The notes: generated from the letters alone by a model not told the origin. 64,000 bases of DNA from Kitasatospora terrestris (GCF_039542905.1 NZ_BAABIS010000001.1:1550001-1614000), one strand, 5' to 3'. Shown: positions 8,393 through 17,127, counted from the stretch's first letter. Numbers and translations: made by a program.

Positions 8393-8965
8393 GGCCCACG
8401 GGCTGGCCGACCGGCTCAGCCAGGACCTCGACGTGGCAACCGACCATCCGGCCGCCATGGCCGATATCGTCTCCGCACTGATCACTGGGCTGGTCGAACG
8501 CGGCTGGCAGGTACGCCAGGTCGAGGTTGTTCCCCTGTCGGGGCGTCTGGTGGCCAGTGATCCGTCCAGCGGCGAGGCGTGCGAGGTCGACGTCCTCAAG
8601 GAAGTGCTCTGGCGACCGGTCGTCCACCTGGAACAGGTCCGGTACTCGCGGTCGAGGACGTCGTGGGAACCAAGATGCGCGCGCTCGCCGATCGCGGCTT
8701 CGCGCGTGATCTCATCGACGTTCGCGCCGCTGCTCACCGTTTCACCCGAGCTGACCTGGAGGAGTACGGACGCCGTGTCCGCGACGGCCTGGACCTCGGC
8801 GAGCTGCGAGCACGGCTGATGGGCGCCGAGTGGATCGATGACGAGGAGTTCACCGCCTACGGACTCACCGAAGCCGAAATCGAAGAACTGCGTGGGTGGA
8901 CGCAGGCATGGGCTGATGACCTGACCCAGCGGGCGGCTGCCGACCGGGACTACGAGGACGGCTGA
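8391..8965 (+). pseudogene. Decayed AbiEii/AbiGii-type nucleotidyltransferase
   Basis: Two frames together give one protein: EAHGLADRLSQDLDVAT onward in the frame of base 8391, then GPVLAVEDVVGTKMRALADR onward from base 8636. The break is at 8634-8636, where GAA CA GGT lacks one base, so the toxin frame shifts. The N-terminal part (the GG..AV segment expected before AHGL) is also missing, because only non-homologous sequence precedes base 8391. The catalytic acidic pair (QDLDV) and the C-terminal helical domain (RALADRGFARDLIDV to the end) remain. AbiEii enzymes are nucleotidyltransferase toxins; this copy cannot be made as one chain without frameshifting. Confidence 0.75.
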
Positions 8966-9065
8966 CGAAGCCGGCTCCGTCAGGACTGCCGACCGCACCG
9001 CGTGGCCGGGGGGTGGGCGTGGGGGCATCATGGCTGGTGGGGGCAGGTGTGCGGGAAGGCGGTCG

Positions 9066-9341
9066 ATGGAGGACTTCTTCAAGGCGGGCAAGGTGTACCG
9101 GCACCTGGCGGGCGGCGCCCCGACCGGGCTCGGCATCTTCGTGGTGGTCTACGTCGGGCGGGCACCGGGCGGGTTCTCCAGCCCGGCGGAACCGGGCGAG
9201 GTCGCCTTCGGATGGCGGCGGGGCCGGTGGTCGAACGGCACGGACGGGCCGATGGGCGCGTACACCTCGGCGGACTTCTCCGGCTGGGTGGAGCTCGACG
9301 ACAGCGACCTCCTCGACGCCCTGCGGGCCGACACCGGCTGA
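9066..9341 (+). CDS. Small hypothetical protein, 91 aa
   Basis: An unrecognised small soluble protein starting MEDFFKAGKVYRHL, with a beta-rich core (GIFVVVYVGRAP) and several Trp and acidic residues at the C terminus. ATG 9066 is preceded by GGAAGG at a good distance; ATG 9030 is in frame but less well placed. It stands alone, 100 bp after the AbiEii remains, and is followed by a hairpin at 9464. Confidence 0.6.
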   Translation: MEDFFKAGKVYRHLAGGAPTGLGIFVVVYVGRAPGGFSSPAEPGEVAFGWRRGRWSNGTDGPMGAYTSADFSGWVELDDSDLLDALRADTG

Positions 9342-9463
9342 CCGCCGCGCGCGGGTCGCGGCGACCGTGCACGACAGGACCGGCGCATCGGGCTTTGCGA
9401 CCCAGTTGACACACCTCCGTCCGAAGGCAGGAGCAACCCCGCGCTCGCGGGACTGCACCAGGT

Positions 9464-9501
9464 GCCGCTCGACTCGCGCTGATCGGCGCGAGTCGAGCGG
9501 C
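9464..9501. terminator. Bidirectional stem-loop
   Basis: A perfect 16-bp stem (9464-9479 with 9486-9501) and a 6-nt loop, between the convergent genes ending at 9341 and 9631. It can end transcription from both sides. I see no gene in the rest of this 289-bp gap. Confidence 0.8.
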
Positions 9502-9630
9502 CAACGCCTGTGTGGTCGAGCCGAGGTATTTGGGCTGCTGCCGGCGGAGAGCCCGGGGCCGGTGGAGCGGCCTTCCGTTCTCGAGCGGTTCTCCGCACGT
9601 CCTGTCGGCCGGCCCCGGTGCCCCGCCCCG

Positions 9631-12198
9631 TCAGTCCGCCGCGATCGCCCGGAGGATGTCCAAGCGTGCCGCGCGTCCTGCCGGGCGCAGGCCCGCGAGG
9701 GCTCCGGCGAGGAGTCCGGCGGCCAGGACGAGCGCGAGTTGCAGCGGCGGGACGGCGAAGGTGCCGGTGCCGTCGGTGTCGGAGGCCCGGGTGAGGGCCC
9801 AGCCGAGGAAGGCGCCGAGGGCGAGGCCGCCGACCGTGCCGAAGGCGGCGACCAGGACCGATTCCCATCGCACCATGGCCCGGAGCTGCCCCCGGGTCTG
9901 GCCGACGGCCCGGAGCAGTCCGAGTTCCCTGGTCCGCTCGTGGACGGCGAGGGTCAGGGTGTTGGCGATGCCGAGCAGGGCGATGAGGACGGCGAGCGCG
10001 AGCAGCGCGTAGACGATGGAGAGCATCATGTCGACGCCTGCGGCGGCGCCGGCCGCGTACTCGTCGCGGGTCTGCACGGCCGGGTTGCCGTACGCGTCGG
10101 CGACGCGTTCGACGGCCGCCTTGCCGTCGGCGGGGGTGGTGCCGGGCCGCAGGGCGACGGCGACCATGGTGTCGCTGTCCTGGACGCGGTGCGGGGCCCA
10201 GGCCTGCCGGGTCATCAGGTAGTCCCCGGCGATGCCGCCGCCTTCGTACAGCGCCCGTACGGTGAACTGTGCGCCGCCGTCCGCGAAGGCGACCTGGACG
10301 GTCGACCCGACCGTCCAGCCGTTCGCCCCGGCCGCCGTGCGGGAGACCGCGAGGCCGTCCGTGCCGAGCCCGGCGAGGGAGCCGTCGACGCGGCCGAGGT
10401 CGACCACTCCGGCGAGCCGGGTCGGGTCGGCGATGTCCAACTGCCTTCCGTGCCCGTCGATCCGGGCGACGCCGCGGCCCAGGCCCACGCTCTGCCGGAC
10501 CTCGGGCAGGGCGGCGATGGCGTCCGCGAGCTTCGGCGAGACCCCGCTGCCGCCGGCGCCCGCCGCCGGGGCGGTGACGGCCAGGTCGCCGGCGAAGGAC
10601 TGGTCGACGGTCCGATCCATGCTCGCCTTGATGGAGGCGCCGAACACGGTGAACAGCGTGACCACGGCGACGCCGACCATCAGCGCGGTCGCGGTGGCGG
10701 CGGTCCGCCGGGGGTTGCGGGCGGCGTTCCTCCGCGCCAGCGCGCCGGTCACGCCGCGCAGCCGAGGCAGGGGCGCACCGGCCGTCCGGACGGCGAAGGA
10801 GGCCGCCACCGGGCCGAGCACGACGAATCCGGCGAGGACTGCCACCGCGCCGGCGACCGTCAGCGGCAGGGACGGGCCGTCCGTCGCGCCGAGCACGGTC
10901 ACCGGCACTCCACCGGCGACCAGCAGCGCGCCGAGCACCCAGCGCACCCCGCCGGCCCGACCGCTCGCCGCGGTGTCGACCGCGGTCTCCCGCAGCGCGG
11001 CGAGCGGCGCGGTGCGCCCGGCCCGGACAGCGGGCAGCAGCGCGGAGCCGACCGCGACCACCGTGCCGACCGCGAGCGGCAGCAGGACGGAGGCGGTGTG
11101 CAGCACCGTGCCGCCGGTGGGCAGCGAGAAGCCGAGCGCCGAGAAGAGTGCCTTGAGTCCGGCGGCCACGCCGAGTCCGCCGAGCAGTCCGGCGGCGGAG
11201 GCGAGCAGGCCGACGCCGAGGGCCTCGCCGAGCGTGGAGCCGACGACCTGGCGCCGGCTCGCGCCGAGCGCGCGCAGCAGGGCGTTCTCGCGGGTCCGCT
11301 GGGCGACCACGATGGCGAAGGTGTTGTGGATGGTGAAGGTCGCCACGAGCAGGGCGATGCCGGCGAACACCAGCAGCAGGGTGGTGAACATCGACAGGAA
11401 CCGGCCCGAGACGTCCGCCGTGGACTCGGCGGTGGCGGCCTGTCCGGTCAGTGCTTCGACCCCGTCCGGCAGCAACGGGCGTACCCGGTCGATGAGCTGT
11501 CGTTGCGACACACCGTCGTCGGCCCGTAGCCGAACGGTGCTGGCCTGCCCCTCGCCCTTGGGGGTGAGGTACTTCTGCGCGTCGCCCAGGGTGAGCGCGG
11601 TGAACGTGCTGGGGCCCATGCCGTCGGCGTCGGCGCCGAAGGTGGCGATGCCGACGACGGTGATCCGGACCGGGTCGGGCACCCGCAGCACGGCGGTGTC
11701 GCCGACGTGCAGTCCGCCCGCCTCGGCCGCGCCGCGGTTGATCACGGCTTCGCCGGGCGCGGCGGGGGCGCGGCCCTCGGCGAGCCGGTAGGGGTTGAGC
11801 TTCCTGTCGGCGATCCAGTTGCCGGCGAACGTCGGCGGGCCCTTCCCGCCGACCGCCTCGCCGTTGGCGCCGACGAGCTGGCCGGCGCCCTGCACCGAGG
11901 GCTCGGCGGCGGCCACGCCCGGTACGGTGCGCAGCCGGTCGGCGAGCGCCGCGTCGACGGGTGCCCGGACGCCGCCGGGGACGTTGGGCGCCGCCAGCAC
12001 GTCGGCGCTGCGGACGACCGCGTCGGTGCCGGCGTTGGCGTCGGCGAAGAGGGTGTCGAAGTTGGCCCGCAGGGTGTCGCCGAGGACCATGGTGCCGGTC
12101 AGGAAGCTGACGCCGAGCAGGATGGACAGGAACGTCCCGGCGAGCCGTCGGCGGTGGGCGAGCAGCGAGCGCAGGCTGATCCGCAGGGCGGCGTTCAT
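9631..12198 (-). CDS. MacB/FtsX-type ABC transporter permease
   Basis: An 855-aa permease with the double FtsX plan: an N-terminal helix (LAGTFLSILLGVSFLTG), a large extracytoplasmic domain, a first block of three helices near the middle (FTTLLLVFAGIALLVATFTI and following), a second N-terminal-type helix after RRNAARNPRRTAATATA, a second extracytoplasmic domain, and a final three-helix block. The sequence AQRTRENALLRALGASRRQ and its partner HERTRELGLLRAVGQTR are the typical coupling regions. The start at 12198 overlaps the ATPase stop (ATGA). Such systems export peptides or lipoproteins or sense cell-envelope agents. Confidence 0.93.
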   Translation of the reverse strand: MNAALRISLRSLLAHRRRLAGTFLSILLGVSFLTGTMVLGDTLRANFDTLFADANAGTDAVVRSADVLAAPNVPGGVRAPVDAALADRLRTVPGVAAAEPSVQGAGQLVGANGEAVGGKGPPTFAGNWIADRKLNPYRLAEGRAPAAPGEAVINRGAAEAGGLHVGDTAVLRVPDPVRITVVGIATFGADADGMGPSTFTALTLGDAQKYLTPKGEGQASTVRLRADDGVSQRQLIDRVRPLLPDGVEALTGQAATAESTADVSGRFLSMFTTLLLVFAGIALLVATFTIHNTFAIVVAQRTRENALLRALGASRRQVVGSTLGEALGVGLLASAAGLLGGLGVAAGLKALFSALGFSLPTGGTVLHTASVLLPLAVGTVVAVGSALLPAVRAGRTAPLAALRETAVDTAASGRAGGVRWVLGALLVAGGVPVTVLGATDGPSLPLTVAGAVAVLAGFVVLGPVAASFAVRTAGAPLPRLRGVTGALARRNAARNPRRTAATATALMVGVAVVTLFTVFGASIKASMDRTVDQSFAGDLAVTAPAAGAGGSGVSPKLADAIAALPEVRQSVGLGRGVARIDGHGRQLDIADPTRLAGVVDLGRVDGSLAGLGTDGLAVSRTAAGANGWTVGSTVQVAFADGGAQFTVRALYEGGGIAGDYLMTRQAWAPHRVQDSDTMVAVALRPGTTPADGKAAVERVADAYGNPAVQTRDEYAAGAAAGVDMMLSIVYALLALAVLIALLGIANTLTLAVHERTRELGLLRAVGQTRGQLRAMVRWESVLVAAFGTVGGLALGAFLGWALTRASDTDGTGTFAVPPLQLALVLAAGLLAGALAGLRPAGRAARLDILRAIAAD

Positions 12199-13013
12199 CG
12201 TCGCTCGCCCCCGTCCGCGCCCTCGCTGGAGGTCCTGGCGGCGGTCCCGTCGGAGATCCCGTCGGCGGTCCTGGCGTCCAGGGCCTTCATCCGGTCGAGG
12301 ACGCGGTCGGCGGTGGGTTCGGTCATCGAGCCGACGAGTCGCCCGTCGGCCAGGAACAGCACCTCGTCGGCGTAGCCGGCGGCGACCGGGTCGTGGGTGA
12401 CCATGACGACGGCCTGGCCCATGGTGTCGACGGAGTCCCGCAGCAGGCCGAGGACTTCGGCGCCGCTGCGGGAGTCGAGGTTGCCGGTGGGTTCGTCGGC
12501 GAACACGACCTGGGGGCGGCCGGCCAGGGCGCGGGCGACGGCGACGCGCTGCTGCTGCCCGCCGGAGAGCTGGCTCGGCCGGTGGGCGAGCCGGTCGCCG
12601 AGTCCGACCACGTCGATCAGCGCGTCGATCCACTCCTGGTCGCCGTCGGCACCGGCCAGGTCGAGCGGCAGGGTGATGTTCTCCCGGACGGTCAGCGTCG
12701 GGACCAGGTTGAACGCCTGGAAGACGAAGCCGACCTTCTCCCTCCGCAGGACCGTCAGTCGCCGGTCGTTCAGCGTGCCGAGCTCGGTGTCGCCGATCCA
12801 GGCACTGCCGGCGGTGAGGGTGTCGAGTCCGGCGGCGCAGTGCATCAGGGTGGACTTGCCGGAGCCGGACGGCCCCATGATGGCGGTGAACCGCGCCACC
12901 GGGAACTCCACGGTGACGTGGTCCAGCGCGCGCACCCTGGTGTCGCCCAGGCCGTACGTCTTCACCGCGTCCTCGACCCGCGCGGCGGCCCGCAGTCCGA
13001 CCACGGTCGTCAC
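12195..13013 (-). CDS. ABC transporter ATP-binding protein, MacB/LolD-like
   Basis: A 272-aa ATPase partner of the FtsX-type permease. It shows Walker A GPSGSGKST, the Q-loop FVFQAFNLVPTLTVREN, the signature LSGGQQQRVAVARAL and Walker B VVFADEPTGNLD, the last typical of the LolD/MacB subfamily. I set the start at GTG 13013, which overlaps the stop of the SHOCT gene by 4 bp (GTGA). A C-terminal tail of about 40 residues, poorly conserved in type, follows the ATPase fold. Confidence 0.93.
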   Translation of the reverse strand: MTTVVGLRAAARVEDAVKTYGLGDTRVRALDHVTVEFPVARFTAIMGPSGSGKSTLMHCAAGLDTLTAGSAWIGDTELGTLNDRRLTVLRREKVGFVFQAFNLVPTLTVRENITLPLDLAGADGDQEWIDALIDVVGLGDRLAHRPSQLSGGQQQRVAVARALAGRPQVVFADEPTGNLDSRSGAEVLGLLRDSVDTMGQAVVMVTHDPVAAGYADEVLFLADGRLVGSMTEPTADRVLDRMKALDARTADGISDGTAARTSSEGADGGERR

Positions 13014-13297
13014 TTGGCACCGCCGCGGAGGTCGTGGCGCTCGGTCAGGACGGCCCGGCGGGCCCGGTACTCGTCGGCGTCGATCTCTCCGTCGGCGTAC
13101 CGGCGGCCGAGCGCGGCGAGCGGCGAGTCCGCGCCGCGGCCGTACCCCCAGCCGTACCCGCAGCCGCCGCGCCGCCACAGGACGCGGCGCACCACCAGCA
13201 CCACGAGGAGGACCGCCGAGAGCCAGAACAGCGGGACCAGCAGGATCCACGGGCCGGGCCAGGAGCCGTCGGCGGCGTGGGCGAGCAGGGTGTGCAT
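13010..13297 (-). CDS. SHOCT-domain small membrane protein
   Basis: A 95-aa protein with one membrane helix near the N terminus (ILLVPLFWLSAVLLVVLVV), a basic and Gly/Tyr-rich linker, and a C-terminal SHOCT motif (LAALGRRYADGEIDADEYRAR). I chose ATG 13297 because GAGGAG stands 9 nt before it; ATG 13306 would abut that site. It is the first gene of the operon SHOCT, ATPase, permease, with overlaps at both joints. SHOCT domains are short helical tails of uncertain role, often in membrane proteins near stress or envelope genes. Confidence 0.8.
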   Translation of the reverse strand: MHTLLAHAADGSWPGPWILLVPLFWLSAVLLVVLVVRRVLWRRGGCGYGWGYGRGADSPLAALGRRYADGEIDADEYRARRAVLTERHDLRGGAK

Positions 13298-13406
13298 GGG
13301 GTCCATCTCCTCGGTGGGAAGCGGGGCCGACCGGCTGTTCCGGTCACGCTCCGAGCCTCCCGCCGCCCACCCCCGCCGCGCGTCGTACCGGCAGCGGCAC
13401 CTCGGC

Positions 13407-13505
13407 TACTCCGCGGGGAGTACGGTCCGCCGCGCGCCGGCTCTCGGGAGTACGGCCCGCCGCCCATCGGCTTCCGGGAGTACGGTCCGCCCCGCGTCGG
13501 CCCTC
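13407..13505. promoter_or_regulatory. Inverted repeat plus 30-bp repeats before the transporter operon
   Basis: TACTCC, 4 nt, GGAGTA forms a dyad at 13407-13422. Its right half starts a 30-bp repeat (13416, 13446, 13476), each with GGGAGTACGG. The same dyad lies before the kinase gene at 15453. The region is upstream of the SHOCT-ATPase-permease operon, so these are candidate binding sites for the response regulator encoded at 13504. Confidence 0.55.
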
Positions 13506-14172
13506 AGCCCAGCCAGCCCGGGCGGACCAGCCCCGCCTCGTAGGCGGCCACCACCAGCTGGGCACGGTCGCGCGCGCCGAGCTTCACCATCGCCCGGCTC
13601 ACGTGCGTCTTCGCCGTCAGCGGGCTGACCACCAGGCGGCGGGCGATGTCCTCGTTCGACAGCCCCAGGCCCACCAGCGCCACCACCTCCCGCTCCCGGT
13701 CGGTCAGCACCTCCAGCCGGCCGGCCGTCTCCGGGGCCTTCGAACGCGCCGCGAACTCCCCGATCAGCCGCCGGGTCACCCCCGGGGGCAGCAGCGCGTC
13801 GCCCGAGGCCGCGACCCGCACGGCCCGCACCAGGTCACCCGGCTCGGTGTCCTTCACCAGGAACCCGGCCGCGCCCGACCGCAGCGCCTCGAACACGTAC
13901 TCGTCCAGTTCGAAGGTGGTCAGCACCACCACCCGGACCTCCGCGAGTTCCGGGTCCGCCCCGATCAACCGGGTCGCCTCCAGGCCGTCCATCCGGGGCA
14001 TCCGGATGTCCATCAGGACCACGTCCGGCCGCAGCTCCCGTGCCAGCGCGATCGCACGCTCCCCGTCGTCCGCCTCGCCGACCACTTCGACGTCCGGCTG
14101 CGCGTCGAGCAACGCCCGGAACCCGGCCCGCACCAGCAACTGATCGTCCGCCAGGACCACCCGCACGCTCAT
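13504..14172 (-). CDS. NarL-family two-component response regulator
   Basis: A 222-aa transcription factor with an intact receiver domain (acidic pair ADD near residue 9, phospho-acceptor Asp in VVLMDIRMP near 54, Thr in LTTF, Lys in LVKD) and a LuxR-type helix-turn-helix (LTDREREVVALVGLGLSNED and following). It lies 35 bp downstream of its kinase gene and upstream of the transporter operon on the same strand, which suggests that the pair controls the transporter. Confidence 0.95.
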   Translation of the reverse strand: MSVRVVLADDQLLVRAGFRALLDAQPDVEVVGEADDGERAIALARELRPDVVLMDIRMPRMDGLEATRLIGADPELAEVRVVVLTTFELDEYVFEALRSGAAGFLVKDTEPGDLVRAVRVAASGDALLPPGVTRRLIGEFAARSKAPETAGRLEVLTDREREVVALVGLGLSNEDIARRLVVSPLTAKTHVSRAMVKLGARDRAQLVVAAYEAGLVRPGWLG

Positions 14173-14207
14173 CCCCCCACCCTAGGCCGTCGCCTCGCCG
14201 CGGCCGG

Positions 14208-15392
14208 TCAGCGTGCGTTCCGCGGCAGCCGGGCCCGGACCCGGAAGCCCGCATCGCCGCTGGGGCCCGCCTCCACCGTGCCGCCCAGCGAGGTGACCCG
14301 CTCCCGCATGCCGACCAGGCCCGTGCCGGTGCCGCCCGCGTCGGTGCCGCCGGCCGGGCCGGGGTCCTCGACCTGGACGACCAGGCCGTCGGCCCGCCAC
14401 TGGAGCAGGACCTCCGCGCGGCGGGCCGCCGAGTGCCGCAGCACGTTGGTCAGGGCCTCCTGCACCACCCGGAACGCCGCCAGCCCGCGGGCCGCCGGCA
14501 GCTCGTACGGGGTGCCCTCGGCCCGGATCGTCACCGCGAGCCCGGCGTGACCGGCCTGGGCGGCCAGTTCGTCCAGCCGGTCGAGCCCGGGCGCGGGCGA
14601 GCGCGGCGCGGCGGACCCGGGCGTGCGCAGCGTCCCGAGGACCTCGCGGACCTCGCCGAGCGCCTCCTTGCTGGCTGCCTTGATGGTGGTCAGGGCGGTG
14701 CGGGCCTGCTCGGGCCGGGTGTCCATCAGTTCCAGCGCGACGCCCGCCTGGACGTGGATCAGCGAGATCGAGTGGGCGAGGATGTCGTGCAGTTCGCGCG
14801 CCATCCGCAGCCGTTCCTCGTCGGCGCGCCGCCGCTCCGACTCCGCCTCGGCGGCCCGGACGGCGGCCATCTGCTCGCGTCGGAAGCGGATCAGCTCGGC
14901 GGCCGCGAAGACCAGCAGCAGCCACGCGGTGACGCCCAGCTCCTGCCAGCCGGAGAACGTCCGCCCGTCGGGCGGCCGCCGCCACGACGCGGGCAGCACG
15001 TAGCTGACCAGCAGGTGCACCAGGTAGAACACCCCGGCGCAGGCCCAGGCGGCCCGCCGGTGCCCGGCCTGCACGGCGACCACGAACGCCACCACCATGC
15101 TGAGGAACATCGGCCCGTACGGGTAACCGGCCACCAGGTACACCCCGGTGACGGCGGTGGTGCCGACCAGCACCGCCACCGGCCGCCGCCGGCGGAACAC
15201 CAGCAGCGCCGGGCCCAGCAGCAGCAACGCGACGGCGAAGGCGTCCAGCGGCTCCCGCCCGGTCTGGTGCCGGGAGGCGACGGACGTCCCCACCACCTGC
15301 ACCACGCCGACCACCACGGACGCGGCCACCGGCCACCCGGCCTTGGCCGCCCGGACCCACGGCGGCCGCCACGGCGGGGGAACATCGGTCAT
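14208..15392 (-). CDS. NarL-type sensor histidine kinase
   Basis: A 394-aa membrane kinase. The N-terminal half holds four to five hydrophobic segments with short loops and no large sensor domain, so it probably senses within or at the membrane. The HisKA_3 dimerisation box is RMARELHDILAHSISLI with the phospho-acceptor His, and the ATPase domain ends with a GTGTGLVGMRERV glycine-rich box. Intramembrane-sensing kinases beside MacB/FtsX-type transporters are commonly linked to response to envelope-active antibiotics; that role here is inferred. The ribosome site is weak. Confidence 0.94.
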   Translation of the reverse strand: MTDVPPPWRPPWVRAAKAGWPVAASVVVGVVQVVGTSVASRHQTGREPLDAFAVALLLLGPALLVFRRRRPVAVLVGTTAVTGVYLVAGYPYGPMFLSMVVAFVVAVQAGHRRAAWACAGVFYLVHLLVSYVLPASWRRPPDGRTFSGWQELGVTAWLLLVFAAAELIRFRREQMAAVRAAEAESERRRADEERLRMARELHDILAHSISLIHVQAGVALELMDTRPEQARTALTTIKAASKEALGEVREVLGTLRTPGSAAPRSPAPGLDRLDELAAQAGHAGLAVTIRAEGTPYELPAARGLAAFRVVQEALTNVLRHSAARRAEVLLQWRADGLVVQVEDPGPAGGTDAGGTGTGLVGMRERVTSLGGTVEAGPSGDAGFRVRARLPRNAR

Positions 15393-15452
15393 GCCGCGAA
15401 GGCTAGCCGCCGCCCCCGACCCCGGTCGTCACCCCACCGGACCGGGCGCGCC

Positions 15453-15468
15453 TACTCCCGGAGGAGTA
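15453..15468. promoter_or_regulatory. Dyad before the kinase gene, matching the one at 13407
   Basis: TACTCC, CGGA, GGAGTA: the same 6-4-6 inverted repeat as before the transporter operon, located 61 bp upstream of the kinase start. This is a candidate site for autoregulation by the response regulator. Confidence 0.55.
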
Positions 15469-15518
15469 CGCGCCCCTCCCCGCCTCGCCCTGGTGGTCCT
15501 GGAAGCGGAGGGCACCGT

Positions 15519-15560
15519 CTGAGTACGCGTACTCAGGCACCCGTGCCGACCTGAGTACGC
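15519..15560. promoter_or_regulatory. Palindrome and half-site before the lipoprotein gene
   Basis: CTGAGTACGCGTACTCAG (15519-15536) is a perfect 18-bp palindrome, and its half CTGAGTACGC is repeated at 15551. A smaller dyad GGCAC CC GTGCC lies between them. All share GAGTAC with the dyads at 13407 and 15453. They sit 43-84 bp before the lipoprotein gene. Confidence 0.5.
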
Positions 15561-15602
15561 GGGCCGATGCCCGCCGGGCGCGGTGCCGGGAAGGCTGGAC
15601 CC

Positions 15603-16340
15603 ATGACGCGCCGACTGCTCCTGCTCGCCCCGCTGCTGGTGTTCGCCGTCGGCTGCGGGATCGCGCCGTCCGCCGAGGGCAAGGCGACGTACGCCGCCCG
15701 GGAGGCGGCCAGGAAGGTGGCGCAGCGGCTCTACGGCCAGCAGCCGCGCACGGCGGAGGAGGTCGGCCGCATCGCCGCCGGCATGGACGGGGTGGAGGTC
15801 CTGCGGCTGACGGGCACCTCGACGCACGACGGGGACGGCATCGGCGTGGTCGTCCGCACGTCCGGGTCGGCGACCAGCGGGGCGTTCGAACCCGAGGAGG
15901 CCACCGTGCGGCGCTGCTTCTCCTTCCGGGTGTCGCCGAGATCGGAGTGGGGCGAGGAGCCCGGTGACGTGGACTGCCCGGACGGCCCTCCGCTGTCCTT
16001 CGCCCCGCCACCCGCACCGCCCCGGCTGCCGGACGAGGAACTGCGCGCGAAGCTCCCCCGGGTACCGGAGGGCGGCCGGGTGGACGAGGCCGAGGTGCGC
16101 CGTGCGCTCGACGCCCTGGACCTGGACCCGGCGATCCGGACCGAGGTGAAGGCGGACGGCGGACGGGTCGGCGTCCTCCTGGCCGTCAAGGGCAACGGCT
16201 TCGACCCGCAGGACTGCCTCCTGGCTCGCGTGAGCCCCGGCGCCACCGACGTCTGGGCACCCTCCCGGATGCAGCGGATGCCCGGAGAGGGCGGCTGCAG
16301 TGTCGCCAACGCGCTGGACCCGCAACCGGCGCCGCACTGA
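15603..16340 (+). CDS. Putative secreted lipoprotein
   Basis: A 245-aa protein with a lipoprotein signal (MTRRLLLLAPLLVFAVGCG; the Cys after AVG would be lipidated) and a long extracytoplasmic part of unknown fold. It contains Cys residues that may pair and a Pro-rich stretch near the middle. The start ATG 15603 has GGAAGG at a good distance. It is divergent from the kinase gene and separated from it by several dyads, so it may be part of the same envelope-related regulon. The function is not recognised. Confidence 0.75.
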   Translation: MTRRLLLLAPLLVFAVGCGIAPSAEGKATYAAREAARKVAQRLYGQQPRTAEEVGRIAAGMDGVEVLRLTGTSTHDGDGIGVVVRTSGSATSGAFEPEEATVRRCFSFRVSPRSEWGEEPGDVDCPDGPPLSFAPPPAPPRLPDEELRAKLPRVPEGGRVDEAEVRRALDALDLDPAIRTEVKADGGRVGVLLAVKGNGFDPQDCLLARVSPGATDVWAPSRMQRMPGEGGCSVANALDPQPAPH

Positions 16341-16395
16341 CATCCGCCCGCCGAGCCGTCCTGGACCGGCATGACGAGCGCGGGTCCGGTGGCTG

Positions 16396-16416
16396 GGAGC
16401 GTGGGTCAGTAACGAG
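16396..16416 (+). repeat. Left terminal inverted repeat of the IS1182-like element
   Basis: Identical over 21 bp to the reverse complement of 18541-18561, then about 16 of 25 further matches going inward. Confidence 0.85.
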
Positions 16417-16442
16417 CCGGCCGCTGCGCTTTTGTGACCGGG

Positions 16443-17045
16443 TCAGCCACCTACCGCTCCCACCAGCGTGACCATGACCTCGACCGCCTCGCGGTCCGTC
16501 AGGCCCTGCTCCCGGCAGAGCGAACACCAGGTCGAGAATGCCGCTGCATGGCCGATCACCGCCCGGCGGGTGGGCTCACCCGCCGCCGGCCACGCGTCGG
16601 CCAGCAGCTCGACGTAGCGCCTGTTCCTTGCCTCCCAGGCCTCGCGAATCGAGTCGGGCGCCGCGTGCAGGTCTCGGCTGACCAGCGTCAGCATCTGCTC
16701 GCCCGCGCGGTAGAAGCGGTAGAGGTCGGCGAGTCCGGCCGCCAGCCGTTCGACTGGATCCCCGATCATGCCCCACATCTCGGGTTGGGGCAACTGCTGC
16801 TGCGACAGCCAGTGCCCCGAGCACGCCTGGAACAGCGCGGTCTCGTCGGGGAAGTGCCGGTAGACGGTCAACCGGGTGACCCCGGCACGCTCGGCAATCG
16901 CCGCGATGCTCGTCGCCGCCGGGCCCGCGGTGCCGTGCAGATGCACGGCGGCCTCGACGATGCGCTGTCGCGTACGCCCCATGTCCTCGGCGCGTTTGCG
17001 CATCTCGTAGCCACGCGCTTTCGATGAACGCTGCTGTTCACTCAC
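16443..17045 (-). CDS. TetR family transcriptional regulator
   Basis: A 200-aa regulator. The N-terminal helix-turn-helix is clear (RQRIVEAAVHLHG, then SIAAIAERAGVTRLTVYRHF). The C-terminal ligand domain has Trp- and Arg-rich helices and two Cys near the end (TWCSLC). I chose GTG 17045; ATG 17003 (MRKRAED) is an alternative. It is divergent from the cupin gene, with an 82-bp gap holding a dyad, so it most likely represses both. It lies inside the inverted repeats of the IS1182-like element. Confidence 0.88.
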   Translation of the reverse strand: MSEQQRSSKARGYEMRKRAEDMGRTRQRIVEAAVHLHGTAGPAATSIAAIAERAGVTRLTVYRHFPDETALFQACSGHWLSQQQLPQPEMWGMIGDPVERLAAGLADLYRFYRAGEQMLTLVSRDLHAAPDSIREAWEARNRRYVELLADAWPAAGEPTRRAVIGHAAAFSTWCSLCREQGLTDREAVEVMVTLVGAVGG

Positions 17046-17082
17046 CTGTTGACGCCCTGCGATCCGAGGCGGAGACTTTTTA

Positions 17083-17103
17083 GGAGAACACCAGTGTATC
17101 TCC
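17083..17103. promoter_or_regulatory. Candidate TetR operator
   Basis: An imperfect dyad, GGAGA A CAC, CA, GTG TA TCTCC, in the AT-richer gap between the divergent TetR and cupin genes. Position and shape fit a TetR operator; the arms differ by one base in spacing. Confidence 0.45.
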
Positions 17104-17127
17104 AAATTGTGCGGAGGAGTGATCGCC

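Noticed and set aside
8033..8965. Working phage-defence (AbiE) system
   Set aside because: The nucleotidyltransferase is truncated and frameshifted, and no other defence genes are near.
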